A DNA stretch of 59,027 bases from Butyrivibrio sp. (GTDB lineage: Bacteria > Bacillota > Clostridia > Lachnospirales > Lachnospiraceae). The notes under the pieces were generated by a model. The model ran no database searches and was not told where the DNA came from. It saw nothing but the letters and a program-made list of their open reading frames with translations. Shown here piece after piece: positions 26,910 through 35,934 of the stretch; within the stretch, counting starts at the first letter, position 1; every line of letters starts with the position of its first letter. The position numbers and the translations under genes are program-made. The stretch lies in NCBI GenBank assembly GCA_017535785.1, contig JAFXTN010000002.1:1-59027 (forward strand), in the 5' to 3' direction.

Positions 26910-26944
26910 AAGTCGTTATATAAATGCGTTTTATATAACAACTT
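26910..26944. promoter_or_regulatory. 25-bp operator, copy 2 (ulaE side), with extended arms
   Basis: GTTATATAAA-N5-TTTATATAAC (26915-26939) is a perfect 10-bp dyad, extended by AAGT/ACTT after one unpaired base on each side. The regulator is probably the ROK protein encoded at the end of this operon. The two operator copies are 199 bp apart, centre to centre. Confidence 0.75.
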
Positions 26945-26989
26945 AAATATCAACATGTTTATGCTAATCAGGTAAGGAGGAAAACTACC

Positions 26990-27877
26990 ATGTTGGGCAA
27001 TCACTTACTCGGTTTGTATGAAAAGGCTCTCCCTCCCGAAATGGATTGGGAAGAGCGTCTGCAGACCGCAAAGAGCCTCGGATATGACTACGTGGAAATA
27101 TCCATTGATGAAAAAGATGAACGAATAAGAAGACTCGATTGGAATGAAGAAGAAAAAGAAAAGCTTCACGCCGCAATGCAGAAGACCGGCGTTCCCATAC
27201 CTTCAATGTGTCTTAGCTGCCATCGCCGTTTCCCGTACGGAAGCGCCGATCCCATCATAAGAGAAAAAGCACATGAACTTATGAATAAAGCAATTCTCTT
27301 TTGCAGAGAGTTTGGTATAAGAGTCATTCAGCTTGCCGGCTACGACGTCTATTATGAAGAGTCGACTCCCGAAAGCTTACAGTTCTTTTTGGAAGGATTA
27401 CAGGCAGCCGCAAGAACAGCTGAGAAATATCAGGTAATGCTCGCGATGGAGATCATGGACACAGAGCTCATGAGCAGCATCACACGTTATAAAAGATATA
27501 AAGACGAGATCCCATCACCCTGGTTCACGGTTTATCCGGACCTTGGAAACCTCACAGCTTGGGGCAACGATGTAAAGCACGAGCTGGAGCTCGGAATACA
27601 TGAAATAGTCGGAGTTCACTTAAAAGATACTTTGGCAGTGACTCCGACCTTCGAAGGAAAATTCAAATGTGTGACCTTCGGAGAAGGCTGCGTTGATTTT
27701 GCAAAAGAACTAAATATCCTTGAAAACTTAGGCTATTCCGGACCGTACATGATGGAAATGTGGTATCAGGAAGGCATGGATTATAAAGAATACATCACAA
27801 ACGCCAAGAAATACATAGAAGAACAATACCGGAAAGGAGTAACCGAAAACAATGAGATATTATCTGGGGTTAGATAA
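26990..27877 (+). CDS. ulaE: L-xylulose-5-phosphate 3-epimerase (UlaE/SgbU family)
   Basis: Converts L-xylulose-5-phosphate to L-ribulose-5-phosphate. The 295-residue TIM-barrel protein keeps the four metal ligands of UlaE: Glu154 (MEIMDTE), Asp184 (YPDLGN), His210 (VHLKDT) and Glu256 (MMEMW), within one to five positions of the Escherichia coli numbering. The phosphate-sugar loop SMCLSCHRRFPYGS is also typical. The ATG has AAGGAGG upstream. It overlaps lyxK by 26 bases, so the two should be made together. The product is the substrate of AraD encoded on the other strand. Confidence 0.93.
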   Translation: MLGNHLLGLYEKALPPEMDWEERLQTAKSLGYDYVEISIDEKDERIRRLDWNEEEKEKLHAAMQKTGVPIPSMCLSCHRRFPYGSADPIIREKAHELMNKAILFCREFGIRVIQLAGYDVYYEESTPESLQFFLEGLQAAARTAEKYQVMLAMEIMDTELMSSITRYKRYKDEIPSPWFTVYPDLGNLTAWGNDVKHELELGIHEIVGVHLKDTLAVTPTFEGKFKCVTFGEGCVDFAKELNILENLGYSGPYMMEMWYQEGMDYKEYITNAKKYIEEQYRKGVTENNEILSGVR

Positions 27878-29381
27878 CGGAGGAACAAATACAAAGGCAG
27901 CTCTTTTTACCAAAGAGGGAAAACAGGTTGCGGTAGAATCGATCGCAACTGCAGCGATCACGCCCGCTCCCGACTTTGTAGAGCGCGACATGGATCAGAT
28001 GTGGGACGATAACTGCACCGTTATCCGCGAACTTATAAGAAAGAACAACATAAATCCCGAGGACATCGCCGGAGTCGGACTTTGCGGCCACGGTAAAGGA
28101 CTTTACCTCTGGGGAAAAGACGGACATCCCGTAAGAAGAGGAATCATCTCTTCAGACAACCGCGCTTGGAAATACTATTCCGATTGGAAAAAAGACGGCA
28201 CGGAAGAAAAAGCTTTTGAGCTCTCATGCCAGCACATCATGGCATGCCAGCCGGTATGTCTTTTGGCTTGGATCCGCGACAACGAGCCCGAAGCTATGGA
28301 CAACATCGAGTGGATCTTTGAATGTAAAGACTACGTTCGTTTCCGCCTCACAGGTGAAGCAAGAGCCGAGATTACAGACTATTCAGGCACAGGACTTATG
28401 AATCTCCACACAGCTTCTTTTGACAAGGAGCTCTTAAAGCTCTTCGGTATAGAAAAGCTCTGGGATGCGCTTCCTCCGATATGCCGCTCGACAGATATCG
28501 CCGGACACATCACCAAGGAAGCCGCAGCGGCAACCGGATTAAAAGAGGGCACTCCCGTAATAGGCGGAATGTTTGATATAAACGCTTGCGCACTTGCAGT
28601 AAACGTAACTGATGACAAGAACATCTGCATGATCGCAGGCACATGGAGCATCAACGAGTATCCTCGTAAGACAGCCGTTCTTGACGGAAGCGTGCAGATG
28701 AATTCAATCTTCTGCCTTCCCGGCTACTATCTCATCGAGGAATCAAGCCCCACTTCAGCAGGAAACAACGAATGGTTCATCCGCCAGCTCCTTCCCGAGT
28801 TAAAAGAGGAAGCTAAGAAAAACGGCGGAAGCATCTACGATATCATGAACGAATGGTGCGAAGAATTTGAGCCAAAGGACTTTGTTCCCGTATTCCTTCC
28901 TTTCCTTACCGCAAGCAATGTTAACCCTCTTGCGCGCGCGGCATTTGTCGGACTCGACGCATCTCACACAAGGCATCACATGCTGCGCGCCGTTTATGAA
29001 GGCATTGTTTACTCTCATAGATGGCACCTCGACAGACTCATGAACACAAGAGATTCCAAGGAAGCTGTTATCCGTCTCGCAGGCGGCGTTGCCAAGTCTG
29101 AGGCTTGGACACAGATGTTTGCAGATGTAATGAATCTTCCCGTAGAAACAGTCGATGTTGATGAGACAGGCGCTCTTGGATGCGCTATCGCCGTAGCAAC
29201 AGCAGTCGGCGACTACAAGGATGTAACCGATGCGGCTGATCATATGTGCCGCATGAACAAGGCAGTCCTTCCGAGAGCTTGGGCACATGATGATTATGAA
29301 AAGAAATATCTCCTCTACAAAAAAGTCATTGAAGCCCTGGACAGCACCTGGAGCGACATGCAGGAGATAATCGGGGGATAA
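27852..29381 (+). CDS. lyxK: L-xylulokinase (FGGY family, LyxK type)
   Basis: Phosphorylates L-xylulose to L-xylulose-5-phosphate. The 509-residue FGGY kinase has GLDNGGTNTKAALF at residues 5-18, CGHGKGLYLWGKDGHP near 77, the ATP-site GTWSINEYP near 262, SPTSAGNNEWF near 300 and the conserved GGVAKSEAWTQMFADV near 413. These blocks resemble LyxK/YiaP more than xylulokinase or ribulokinase. The ATG lies inside the end of ulaE with AAAGGAG 12 bases upstream. Kinase, 3-epimerase and 4-epimerase together make the full L-xylulose route. Confidence 0.88.
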   Translation: MRYYLGLDNGGTNTKAALFTKEGKQVAVESIATAAITPAPDFVERDMDQMWDDNCTVIRELIRKNNINPEDIAGVGLCGHGKGLYLWGKDGHPVRRGIISSDNRAWKYYSDWKKDGTEEKAFELSCQHIMACQPVCLLAWIRDNEPEAMDNIEWIFECKDYVRFRLTGEARAEITDYSGTGLMNLHTASFDKELLKLFGIEKLWDALPPICRSTDIAGHITKEAAAATGLKEGTPVIGGMFDINACALAVNVTDDKNICMIAGTWSINEYPRKTAVLDGSVQMNSIFCLPGYYLIEESSPTSAGNNEWFIRQLLPELKEEAKKNGGSIYDIMNEWCEEFEPKDFVPVFLPFLTASNVNPLARAAFVGLDASHTRHHMLRAVYEGIVYSHRWHLDRLMNTRDSKEAVIRLAGGVAKSEAWTQMFADVMNLPVETVDVDETGALGCAIAVATAVGDYKDVTDAADHMCRMNKAVLPRAWAHDDYEKKYLLYKKVIEALDSTWSDMQEIIGG

Positions 29382-29474
29382 CGTTTTATTTTATGCAAAC
29401 CACTTTATAAAACAAGATGCAAAAAGTAAATAAATAAGGTATCATATAAATGTAATGCTCGGAGAGGGCTTCAC

Positions 29475-30614
29475 ATGCAACCAGAATGGATGACGCGAAA
29501 AATGGAAAGTTTTGATTTCAACTTAAGAAAATTTAACACATCTAACATCTACTCCTATTTTTTGGAGCACCCGGACGCAACCAAGCAGGATCTTGCTTCG
29601 GCGCTTAACCTCACACTTCCCACAGTAAACAAGAACATTGATTATCTGTCGGAACTTGGGCTTATCGCCGTAAGCGGTTCAAGAGGTCAGACCGGCGGCC
29701 GAAGAGCCACAACTTACTCACTTTGTGCAGACGCTAAAGTGGCACTTGGACTTGATATAACCAAGCATCACGTCTCATGCGTTGTAGTCGATCTTAACGG
29801 CAATATCATCTCTTTTAGCCGTAACTATCTTATATTTGAATTTAAGGATTCCTACTTCAAAGAAGTAGCCAATCTGCTAAAGAAATTCATCAAGGAAAGC
29901 AAGATTGACGATGAAAAGATCTTAGGAGTCGGGATCGGTATCCCCGCCCTTGTTCAATCCGATAACAAGACCGTGTTCTACAGCGGCATCATGGACATCA
30001 GGGAAGACACCTATGACATGTTCCGCAAGTATATAGACATGGACATCGTTATGTTTAACGATGCAAAAGCTTCTTGCTTTGCGGAGAAATGGATCAACAA
30101 AGATCTGGTGAACGCCTTTTACATAATGCTCAGTAACAACGTCGGCGGCGCCATGATGATAAACGGACAGGTTTATTCAGGTGATAACTTCAGATCCGCA
30201 GAGGTCGGACACATCACTCTCGTACCGCACGGAAGAAAGTGTTACTGCGGACAGTACGGATGTGTAGATCCCTATCTTGCGGCAACCAATCTTTCTCAGG
30301 ACGATCTTGAAGGATACTTCAAAGAGCTTGAGACTACCAAGGATGAGAAGATATTGGATGAATGGCAGCAATACCTGGATTATACCGCACAGACCGTTGT
30401 CAACGTCCGTGCTATCCTCGACTGTGATATCATCCTCGGAGGATATGTCGGAGCATATCTGGAACCTTATTTAGACGAGATAAAGAAAAGAGCTCTAAAG
30501 ATCAGCACTTTTGATACAAATGCCGATTTCATCAAGCTCTGTTCCTACAAACGCGAGAACATCGCAGCAGGCGCTGCCCTGTACTTTATCTCACAGTTTA
30601 TAAAGACTATTTAA
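29475..30614 (+). CDS. ROK-family transcriptional regulator
   Basis: A 379-residue NagC/XylR-like regulator. Residues 20-75 form a winged helix (TKQDLASALNLTLPTVNKNIDYLSELG), then the ROK actin-like fold. The zinc motif CYCGQYGC is intact near residue 255. The N-terminal phosphate loop reads LGLDITKHHVSC and lacks the DxGxT of ROK kinases, so it is a sugar-sensing repressor rather than a kinase. The ATG follows GGAGAGGG. As the last gene of the ulaE-lyxK operon it is the likely owner of the two 25-bp operators. Confidence 0.88.
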   Translation: MQPEWMTRKMESFDFNLRKFNTSNIYSYFLEHPDATKQDLASALNLTLPTVNKNIDYLSELGLIAVSGSRGQTGGRRATTYSLCADAKVALGLDITKHHVSCVVVDLNGNIISFSRNYLIFEFKDSYFKEVANLLKKFIKESKIDDEKILGVGIGIPALVQSDNKTVFYSGIMDIREDTYDMFRKYIDMDIVMFNDAKASCFAEKWINKDLVNAFYIMLSNNVGGAMMINGQVYSGDNFRSAEVGHITLVPHGRKCYCGQYGCVDPYLAATNLSQDDLEGYFKELETTKDEKILDEWQQYLDYTAQTVVNVRAILDCDIILGGYVGAYLEPYLDEIKKRALKISTFDTNADFIKLCSYKRENIAAGAALYFISQFIKTI

Positions 30615-30635
30615 ACTACCATGATCACAATAAAA

Positions 30636-30670
30636 AGCCCGGGCACTTTGACTAAAGTGCTCGGGTTTTT
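30636..30670. terminator. Bidirectional terminator
   Basis: A 12-bp stem (CCCGGGCACTTT with AAAGTGCTCGGG, one G-U pair) is followed by TTTTT on the plus strand and by TTTTTATT on the minus strand. It separates the ROK gene from the convergent lipoprotein gene. Confidence 0.92.
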
Positions 30671-30678
30671 CCGCTACA

Positions 30679-31659
30679 TTAATGCTTTTTTTGGTATTCA
30701 CCAAAAGGAATCCATTCTATCTTAACTTGTCTGCTTTCCCATTCTTGAGATAATGCATTGAACTCATCTTCGGATATCTGATATTCAGGTAAATAAGCCA
30801 ATTCACCTATATCTGTGATTGGTTCGGTTATATGTACCAAATTACCCCAGCAACCCAAAAACTCATCTTCTACAAAATCAGCTCCCAACTCACCATCATA
30901 TGTGCTCGGTGCAGAAACATTATCTATATGTATTCTCCAAACTCCGCTAAAGGCAGCTCCGCTGCTACCATAATGATAAATGTATCCATCATTTCCAAGC
31001 CAGTAATTACTCCTGCTTCCGCCCTCACAGATTGTTTTCGGCTTACCGTCTACCAAAGCGTAGGCACGTTCAAAGACTAGCTGCGGTTCATTATCCTGAT
31101 ATTTATCATGAAGCACACCGAATATCAGCTCATAATCACCGTCACTGTTCAGGTCCACATATGTATATCCCACGTTTAGAAGATCAAAACCATAGTCCAT
31201 TTCAAAGGTTGATCCGGTTTCTATCATCCGACTCTCATTAGTATCCTGATATAAAAGATTGCTTGTAACCACAGTTTGATCCGAATAAACACTCTGATCA
31301 AGCCAAGCAGCTTCTTCCTCTTGAGTTTTTACAACATCCGCAAATGCATCCGCGTAAAGTTCATCATACTTTTCAATAATGCTCTTATCCGTAAGCTTGT
31401 AGACATATTCTCCGTCCACGTTTTCCAGATATGTACGATCGTATTGAATATCTTTAGCTTCCGCTTTTTCTTCAGTCGACGCATTGGAAGCACTGTCTTC
31501 AACAAAAATACTGCTTGCTGCACCGGATGCATTCTCCGCAGTATTCTCTGCTACAGAATTGTCAACCGCGGCAGTATTGTTTATCTCAGTCTCACCGTTA
31601 CATGCCGTAAGCATAAACGTAAGCCCAAATAAAAGGCCAAAAATATTTCGTTTTTTCAT
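30679..31659 (-). CDS. Lipoprotein of unknown function, fourth gene of an ABC import operon
   Basis: A 326-residue exported lipoprotein: signal peptide with lipobox LTAC (Cys20), an Asn/Ala/Ser/Glu-rich linker to about 75, then a globular domain with the EF-hand-like stretch DLNSDGDYELIF near 172 (a Dx(N/D)xDG calcium-type loop). I do not recognise the family. It starts 3 bases after the ATPase stop, and its ribosome site (GAGGAA) lies within the end of the ATPase gene, so it is coupled to the importer and may help capture or release its ligand. Confidence 0.75.
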   Translation of the reverse strand: MKKRNIFGLLFGLTFMLTACNGETEINNTAAVDNSVAENTAENASGAASSIFVEDSASNASTEEKAEAKDIQYDRTYLENVDGEYVYKLTDKSIIEKYDELYADAFADVVKTQEEEAAWLDQSVYSDQTVVTSNLLYQDTNESRMIETGSTFEMDYGFDLLNVGYTYVDLNSDGDYELIFGVLHDKYQDNEPQLVFERAYALVDGKPKTICEGGSRSNYWLGNDGYIYHYGSSGAAFSGVWRIHIDNVSAPSTYDGELGADFVEDEFLGCWGNLVHITEPITDIGELAYLPEYQISEDEFNALSQEWESRQVKIEWIPFGEYQKKH

Positions 31660-31662
31660 ATT

Positions 31663-32478
31663 CTATTCCTCTTTCCTCCATAGTTTTGCTCTTTCACTCA
31701 TATAATACTCTACGTCGAGTCCATATAAGGTCTTTAGATTTTCTCCCGAAAGGGCCTCTTTTTTATCCCCAAAGCAAAGTATTTCTCCGTCTTTGATCAA
31801 AAGAATTTTCTCCGCTACCATAAGCGCCATATTGATATCATGATATACACCGATCAAGGTGTTGCGAACGCGTCTTCCGTCAGACATTTGAGTCTCTTTT
31901 TCTTTCCAAACGTTTAGAAAATCGAGTAGTTCCGCCTGATATTTAAGATCAAGGTGATTGGTGGGTTCATCGAGAAGAAGTATCGGCGTTTCCTGCGCAA
32001 GCGTTCTCGCAAGGAAAACTCTCTGAAGCTGGCCTCCCGAAAGTTCACCTATCTGCTTGTCCGCTAGCTTCTCAAGCCCTGTGCTTGCAAGACATTCATC
32101 GACAACTTCGATATCTCTTTTATCATAAGTTCCGAAGATATTTTTGCAGTACAGATACCTTCCCTGCATCACAGTCTCTTTTACGGTATATGAAAAATAC
32201 ACGCCCGAAAGCTGCGTCATTGACGAAACGTAAGACGCCAGCTCTTTTCTCTTCATATCGCGGATCTCGCGCCCTTCTATGCAAGCGCTGCCTTCATACG
32301 GAATAATCCCGCCGAGCGCGCGAAGAAGCGTTGTCTTACCGCAGCCGTTGGGGCCGAGAATTGCTATACTTTCGCCCTCGTTTATATCAAAGCCGATCTT
32401 TTTGATTATGGAATTGTCCGAAGGTCTCCTGCCGTATCCGCAGGAAAGCTCACTGCATTCAAGTATCTTCTGTTCCAT
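31663..32478 (-). CDS. Cobalamin/siderophore-type ABC importer ATPase
   Basis: A 271-residue ATPase of the FecE/BtuD/FhuC class: Walker A GPNGCGKTT (about 42-50), signature LSGGQLQR near 145, Walker B ILLLDEPTNHLD near 165, and the switch His in GVYHDINMA. It energises the FecCD-type permease two bases upstream. The class imports cobalamin, haem or iron siderophores. No B12-riboswitch or Fur-type box is visible upstream, so the substrate stays open. Confidence 0.9.
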   Translation of the reverse strand: MEQKILECSELSCGYGRRPSDNSIIKKIGFDINEGESIAILGPNGCGKTTLLRALGGIIPYEGSACIEGREIRDMKRKELASYVSSMTQLSGVYFSYTVKETVMQGRYLYCKNIFGTYDKRDIEVVDECLASTGLEKLADKQIGELSGGQLQRVFLARTLAQETPILLLDEPTNHLDLKYQAELLDFLNVWKEKETQMSDGRRVRNTLIGVYHDINMALMVAEKILLIKDGEILCFGDKKEALSGENLKTLYGLDVEYYMSERAKLWRKEE

Positions 32479-32480
32479 AA

Positions 32481-33494
32481 TTACTGTTTCCTATCGTGAA
32501 AATAAACCCAAACAAAGAAGGGTGCTCCGACAAGTGCCGTAACCGCGCCGACAGGTATTTCCCTGGGCGCCAAGAGAGTTCGTGCGACCATATCCGAAAG
32601 TGCCATAAATGCACCTCCGAGAAGCAGCGACATCGGTATGACAAGTGCATGCTTTGCCCCGAAAATCCTTCTTACTATATGTGGAACCGTGAGGTCCACA
32701 AAACCGATGATTCCTGAAAAACACACAGCCGCTCCGGTCAAAAAAGATGATAAAAGAAGCAATGCGATCTTGGACTTACCGACATCAACGCCCATGCTCA
32801 TCGCCTGTTCCTGCCCAAAGCTCATGATATCGAGTTCTCTGTGATATAAAGCCGTTCCGATCGTTCCAAGCACAAGGCAGATTAAAAGGATCAGCACATG
32901 AATCCATCTGCGTCCCGAGAAGGTTCCGAGCTGCCACAGAACAAGCCTTTGCATATGCTCGCCGTTAAGCGTACTTACAAGAGTAAGGATCGCATTTACA
33001 AAAAGAGAAAATACCATTCCGAACAGGATTATCGTATGGTTGTGCATGTTCCTGTCTATCTTAAGCGAGAACGCAAGTACAAGAAGCACGGTCAAAAGAC
33101 CTGACGCAAAGCCGCACACGGGAAGAAGAAACATTCCGAATATCGTTCCGGTTATTCCCGTTATGATAACAAAAGCCGCGCCAAGAGAAGCTCCCGCAGA
33201 AACGCCCATCGTATAAGACGATGCAAGCGGATTCTGCAAAAGAGCCTGCATGATCGCACCGCTCACAGAGAGAGCCGCGCCGACAAGAAATGCCGTAAGT
33301 GCTCTCGGCATACGAATATCCCAAAAGATTGAGACATTAGTCGGAGTCACGCTATCGGGAAGCGAAACGGAAAATATTTTGCTTATGATAATCTGCAGTC
33401 CCTCGATTGGCGATATAGAAACGCTACCAATGCCGATACAGACAAGCAATATAGCAAATGCCAATACTATGACTGCCATGATTTTCTTTTTCAT
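32481..33494 (-). CDS. FecCD/BtuC-type ABC permease
   Basis: A 337-residue type II importer permease with about ten membrane helices, one polypeptide per half transporter. Family marks include RMPRALTAFLVGAALSVSGAI cut by helix 2, GAALGLAF-like helix VSAGASLGAAF, and FVDLTVPHIVRR near residue 262, which precedes the coupling helix. It begins 9 bases after the binding-protein gene. Confidence 0.9.
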   Translation of the reverse strand: MKKKIMAVIVLAFAILLVCIGIGSVSISPIEGLQIIISKIFSVSLPDSVTPTNVSIFWDIRMPRALTAFLVGAALSVSGAIMQALLQNPLASSYTMGVSAGASLGAAFVIITGITGTIFGMFLLPVCGFASGLLTVLLVLAFSLKIDRNMHNHTIILFGMVFSLFVNAILTLVSTLNGEHMQRLVLWQLGTFSGRRWIHVLILLICLVLGTIGTALYHRELDIMSFGQEQAMSMGVDVGKSKIALLLLSSFLTGAAVCFSGIIGFVDLTVPHIVRRIFGAKHALVIPMSLLLGGAFMALSDMVARTLLAPREIPVGAVTALVGAPFFVWVYFHDRKQ

Positions 33495-33503
33495 ATAATC
33501 ACC

Positions 33504-34643
33504 TTAGGCCGCAGGTTTCTCCTCTGCAACTTCTTCAGATGACGCATCGCTTGCAGCATCCACTGTGCTTGCATCGCTTGCAGCGTCTGCCTTGTCACCC
33601 GCAAAAGGATCTACAACATCTTTATAATAATCGGGATAAATATCTTTTCCCATCTCGATCATAGCGCTGATAACATGCTGATTGGGGCGGTTTACTGTGT
33701 CATTGTCGATCTGATAAACTGCCTTGTCTTTAATTGCAGAAACGTTCTCCCAGCCCTTCATTGTAAGAAGCACGTTGATAACATCATCCGTGTACATGTC
33801 AGCAGTAAGGATAACCCGGGGATCCATAGCGACTGCAGCTTCCTCGGTAAGAGCAGGCCACTGCTCAGCTTCTTTTCCCGCAACATTAACGGCACCGACA
33901 ATCTCAAGCATCTCGTTTATATATGTGTTTGAACCTGCAGTGTAGATAGTAGGTGTATCACCCGAAGGAGTGAAAAGTTCAAAAAGAACCGTCTTTTTCT
34001 CTTCTTCCGGAATTGTAGCCGCAATCTCTTTTATCTCATCGATAGAAGCACTCATCTCTTCATTGATCTTGGCAGCCTCATCGCTCTTTCCGACTGCCGC
34101 GCCGAAAAACTCTATGTCTTTTTGGATATCTTCAAGGCTTGCGCTGCTTGGAGTATCGCAAACACATACACCCGCTTCTTTTACCGAAGCAAAAACATCT
34201 TCACCGTGGCTTGCACTCATTCCGGTTGTGAAAACAACGTCAGCTCCGAGTGCGATGATCTGCTCTTGATCGGGAGTCATCATATCGAACTGAGGAATGT
34301 CTTTTGCAAGAACATCTCCGTAGCTCGCTGCCGAATATGTATCGCAAGCTATGATCTTATCGGCAAGACCGAGATCAATAAGAATCTGAGTTGTCGAAGG
34401 CGCCATTGAAACTATCGCATTAATCTCATCGGGAATAGTTACCGCGTTGCCGCTTCTGTCGGTAACAGGCTTTCCTGATGCATTTGATTCATCTGTACTC
34501 TCGCCGCTTCCGGGCTCAACTTCTGTTATTTGAGGCTCTTTCTCCGGAGTTTTGGGTGTAACGGTATATTTGCTTGTACATCCCGCAAGTACAGACACAG
34601 CCATGGCTGCGGTCATGATCACAGCTAAAACTTTCTTTTTCAT
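33504..34643 (-). CDS. Cobalamin/siderophore-type ABC binding lipoprotein
   Basis: A 379-residue binding lipoprotein of the BtuF/FhuD class (two lobes joined by a long helix). The signal ends at LAGC (Cys22). The fold starts at VTDRSGNAVTIPDEINAIVSM cut near residue 60, with STTQILIDLGLADKIIACDTYS typical of BtuF-like proteins. The last 35 residues are a low-complexity Asp/Ala/Ser tail with repeated DAASDAS units, which is unusual for the class and may be a flexible extension. It heads the operon. Confidence 0.88.
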   Translation of the reverse strand: MKKKVLAVIMTAAMAVSVLAGCTSKYTVTPKTPEKEPQITEVEPGSGESTDESNASGKPVTDRSGNAVTIPDEINAIVSMAPSTTQILIDLGLADKIIACDTYSAASYGDVLAKDIPQFDMMTPDQEQIIALGADVVFTTGMSASHGEDVFASVKEAGVCVCDTPSSASLEDIQKDIEFFGAAVGKSDEAAKINEEMSASIDEIKEIAATIPEEEKKTVLFELFTPSGDTPTIYTAGSNTYINEMLEIVGAVNVAGKEAEQWPALTEEAAVAMDPRVILTADMYTDDVINVLLTMKGWENVSAIKDKAVYQIDNDTVNRPNQHVISAMIEMGKDIYPDYYKDVVDPFAGDKADAASDASTVDAASDASSEEVAEEKPAA

Positions 34644-34853
34644 AATTTTTCTCCTTTTATAATGTAATAATTCATATTGTCCTAAACAAATATACCTTTT
34701 TTAGCGCATTTCTTCAACGCTTACGTCGTTCTTTCCGCTCTGCTTCTACTATTCTTTTTCACTTGAAGTAGCACCCAAAAAACCTTAAACTTATCTAAGG
34801 GGAAAAAGGAAAAACATTTGCCGCATTTTATCCTGCGGCGGAACGGAGCAAAT

Positions 34854-35882
34854 ATGAAAAAACTAAAGGGGTATATGCACGGAGTTAACCTTGGCGGATG
34901 GCTTTCACAGTGCGACCACACCAAGGAAAGGTATGACTTCTTTATCACAGAAAGCGATATAGAAGTTATAAAGAGCTGGGGGATGGATCACATCAGAGTT
35001 CCCGTTGACTACGACCTTGTTGAAGATGCTCAGGGCAACTACAAAGAGGACGGTTTTGCATATATTCAGAAAGCGATCGAGTGGTGTAAAAAGAATAAGC
35101 TCAATATGGTACTCGATCTCCATAAGACCTTCGGTTACAGCTTTGACAGCGGCGAAGGCGAGCTCGGATTCTTTGAGAAAAAAGAGTATCAGGATCGCTT
35201 TTATAAATTGTGGGAGCAGTTTGCGATAAGATTCGGCAAGAACGATAACATGCTCGCATTCGAGCTTCTCAACGAAGTTACCAAAAAAGAATATTGTGAG
35301 ATCTGGAACGATGTTTCGAGAGAATGCATCACAAGGATCAGAAAGATCTCTCCGAATATCAAGATTCTTGTAGGCGGCTATTACAACAACAGTATCGAGG
35401 CGTTAAAAGACCTTGCGGAGCCTTACGATGACAACATCGTATATAACTTCCACTGCTATGAGCCCCTCATCTTTACGCACCAGGGAGCACCTTGGATAAA
35501 GGAGATGGACACCGAGTTCAGAATGCCTTTTGACTCAACCTACGGTCAGTACATCGAATTTAACAACAAGCATCTCGACCACATAACAGGCGATATGTCA
35601 GCGTTTGATAAAGAGGCCATGTTCGGTCCGGAGTTCTTTGACAGATATCTCGCAGAAGCGGTTAAGGTTGCCGAAGAGCGAAACGTAATGCTCTACTGCG
35701 GCGAGTACGGAGTCATCGACAGAGCAACTCCCGAAGATACCCTTAAGTGGTACAAGGTAATATGCAAGACCTTCGATAAGTACGGAATAGGACGCGCGGC
35801 TTGGAGCTACAAGCAGATGGACTTCGGCCTTTCCGACGAGCGCATGAAAGGCGTTATCGGAGAAATAACCAAAATAATGTAA
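34854..35882 (+). CDS. Cytoplasmic GH5 glycoside hydrolase
   Basis: A 342-residue glycoside hydrolase family 5 enzyme (retaining beta-glucanase/glucosidase/mannanase family). The acid-base Glu141 (FELLNEV) and nucleophile Glu284 (YCGEYG) are intact, as are HIRVPVDYD near 46 and NFHCYEP near 199. There is no signal peptide, so it should trim imported oligosaccharides inside the cell. The start used has GGAG 6 bases upstream; 12 upstream in-frame codons are excluded. The neighbours suggest a beta-gluco- or manno-oligosaccharide substrate, but subfamily and specificity are not determined. Confidence 0.85.
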   Translation: MKKLKGYMHGVNLGGWLSQCDHTKERYDFFITESDIEVIKSWGMDHIRVPVDYDLVEDAQGNYKEDGFAYIQKAIEWCKKNKLNMVLDLHKTFGYSFDSGEGELGFFEKKEYQDRFYKLWEQFAIRFGKNDNMLAFELLNEVTKKEYCEIWNDVSRECITRIRKISPNIKILVGGYYNNSIEALKDLAEPYDDNIVYNFHCYEPLIFTHQGAPWIKEMDTEFRMPFDSTYGQYIEFNNKHLDHITGDMSAFDKEAMFGPEFFDRYLAEAVKVAEERNVMLYCGEYGVIDRATPEDTLKWYKVICKTFDKYGIGRAAWSYKQMDFGLSDERMKGVIGEITKIM

Positions 35883-35889
35883 TGATATT

Positions 35890-35917
35890 CCGGCTCTTTT
35901 TTCAAAGGGCCGGTTTT
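35890..35917 (+). terminator. Weak terminator/attenuator between the GH5 and GH13 genes
   Basis: Stem CCGGCTC/GGGCCGG (one G-U pair) is followed by TTTTC. It could end part of the GH5 transcripts. Confidence 0.65.
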
Positions 35918-35934
35918 CATCTTAGGAGGTTACA

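Noticed and set aside
29383-29413. A third 25-bp operator before the ROK gene (GTTTTAT...ATAAAAC)
   Set aside because: The arms match only in part and the spacing is 17 bases rather than 5, so it does not fit the two-site motif.
34644-34853. Cobalamin riboswitch or Fur box upstream of the BtuF/FhuD-like operon
   Set aside because: No B12-box sequence, no long aptamer-like fold and no GATAATGATAATC-like box could be found in the 210 bases.
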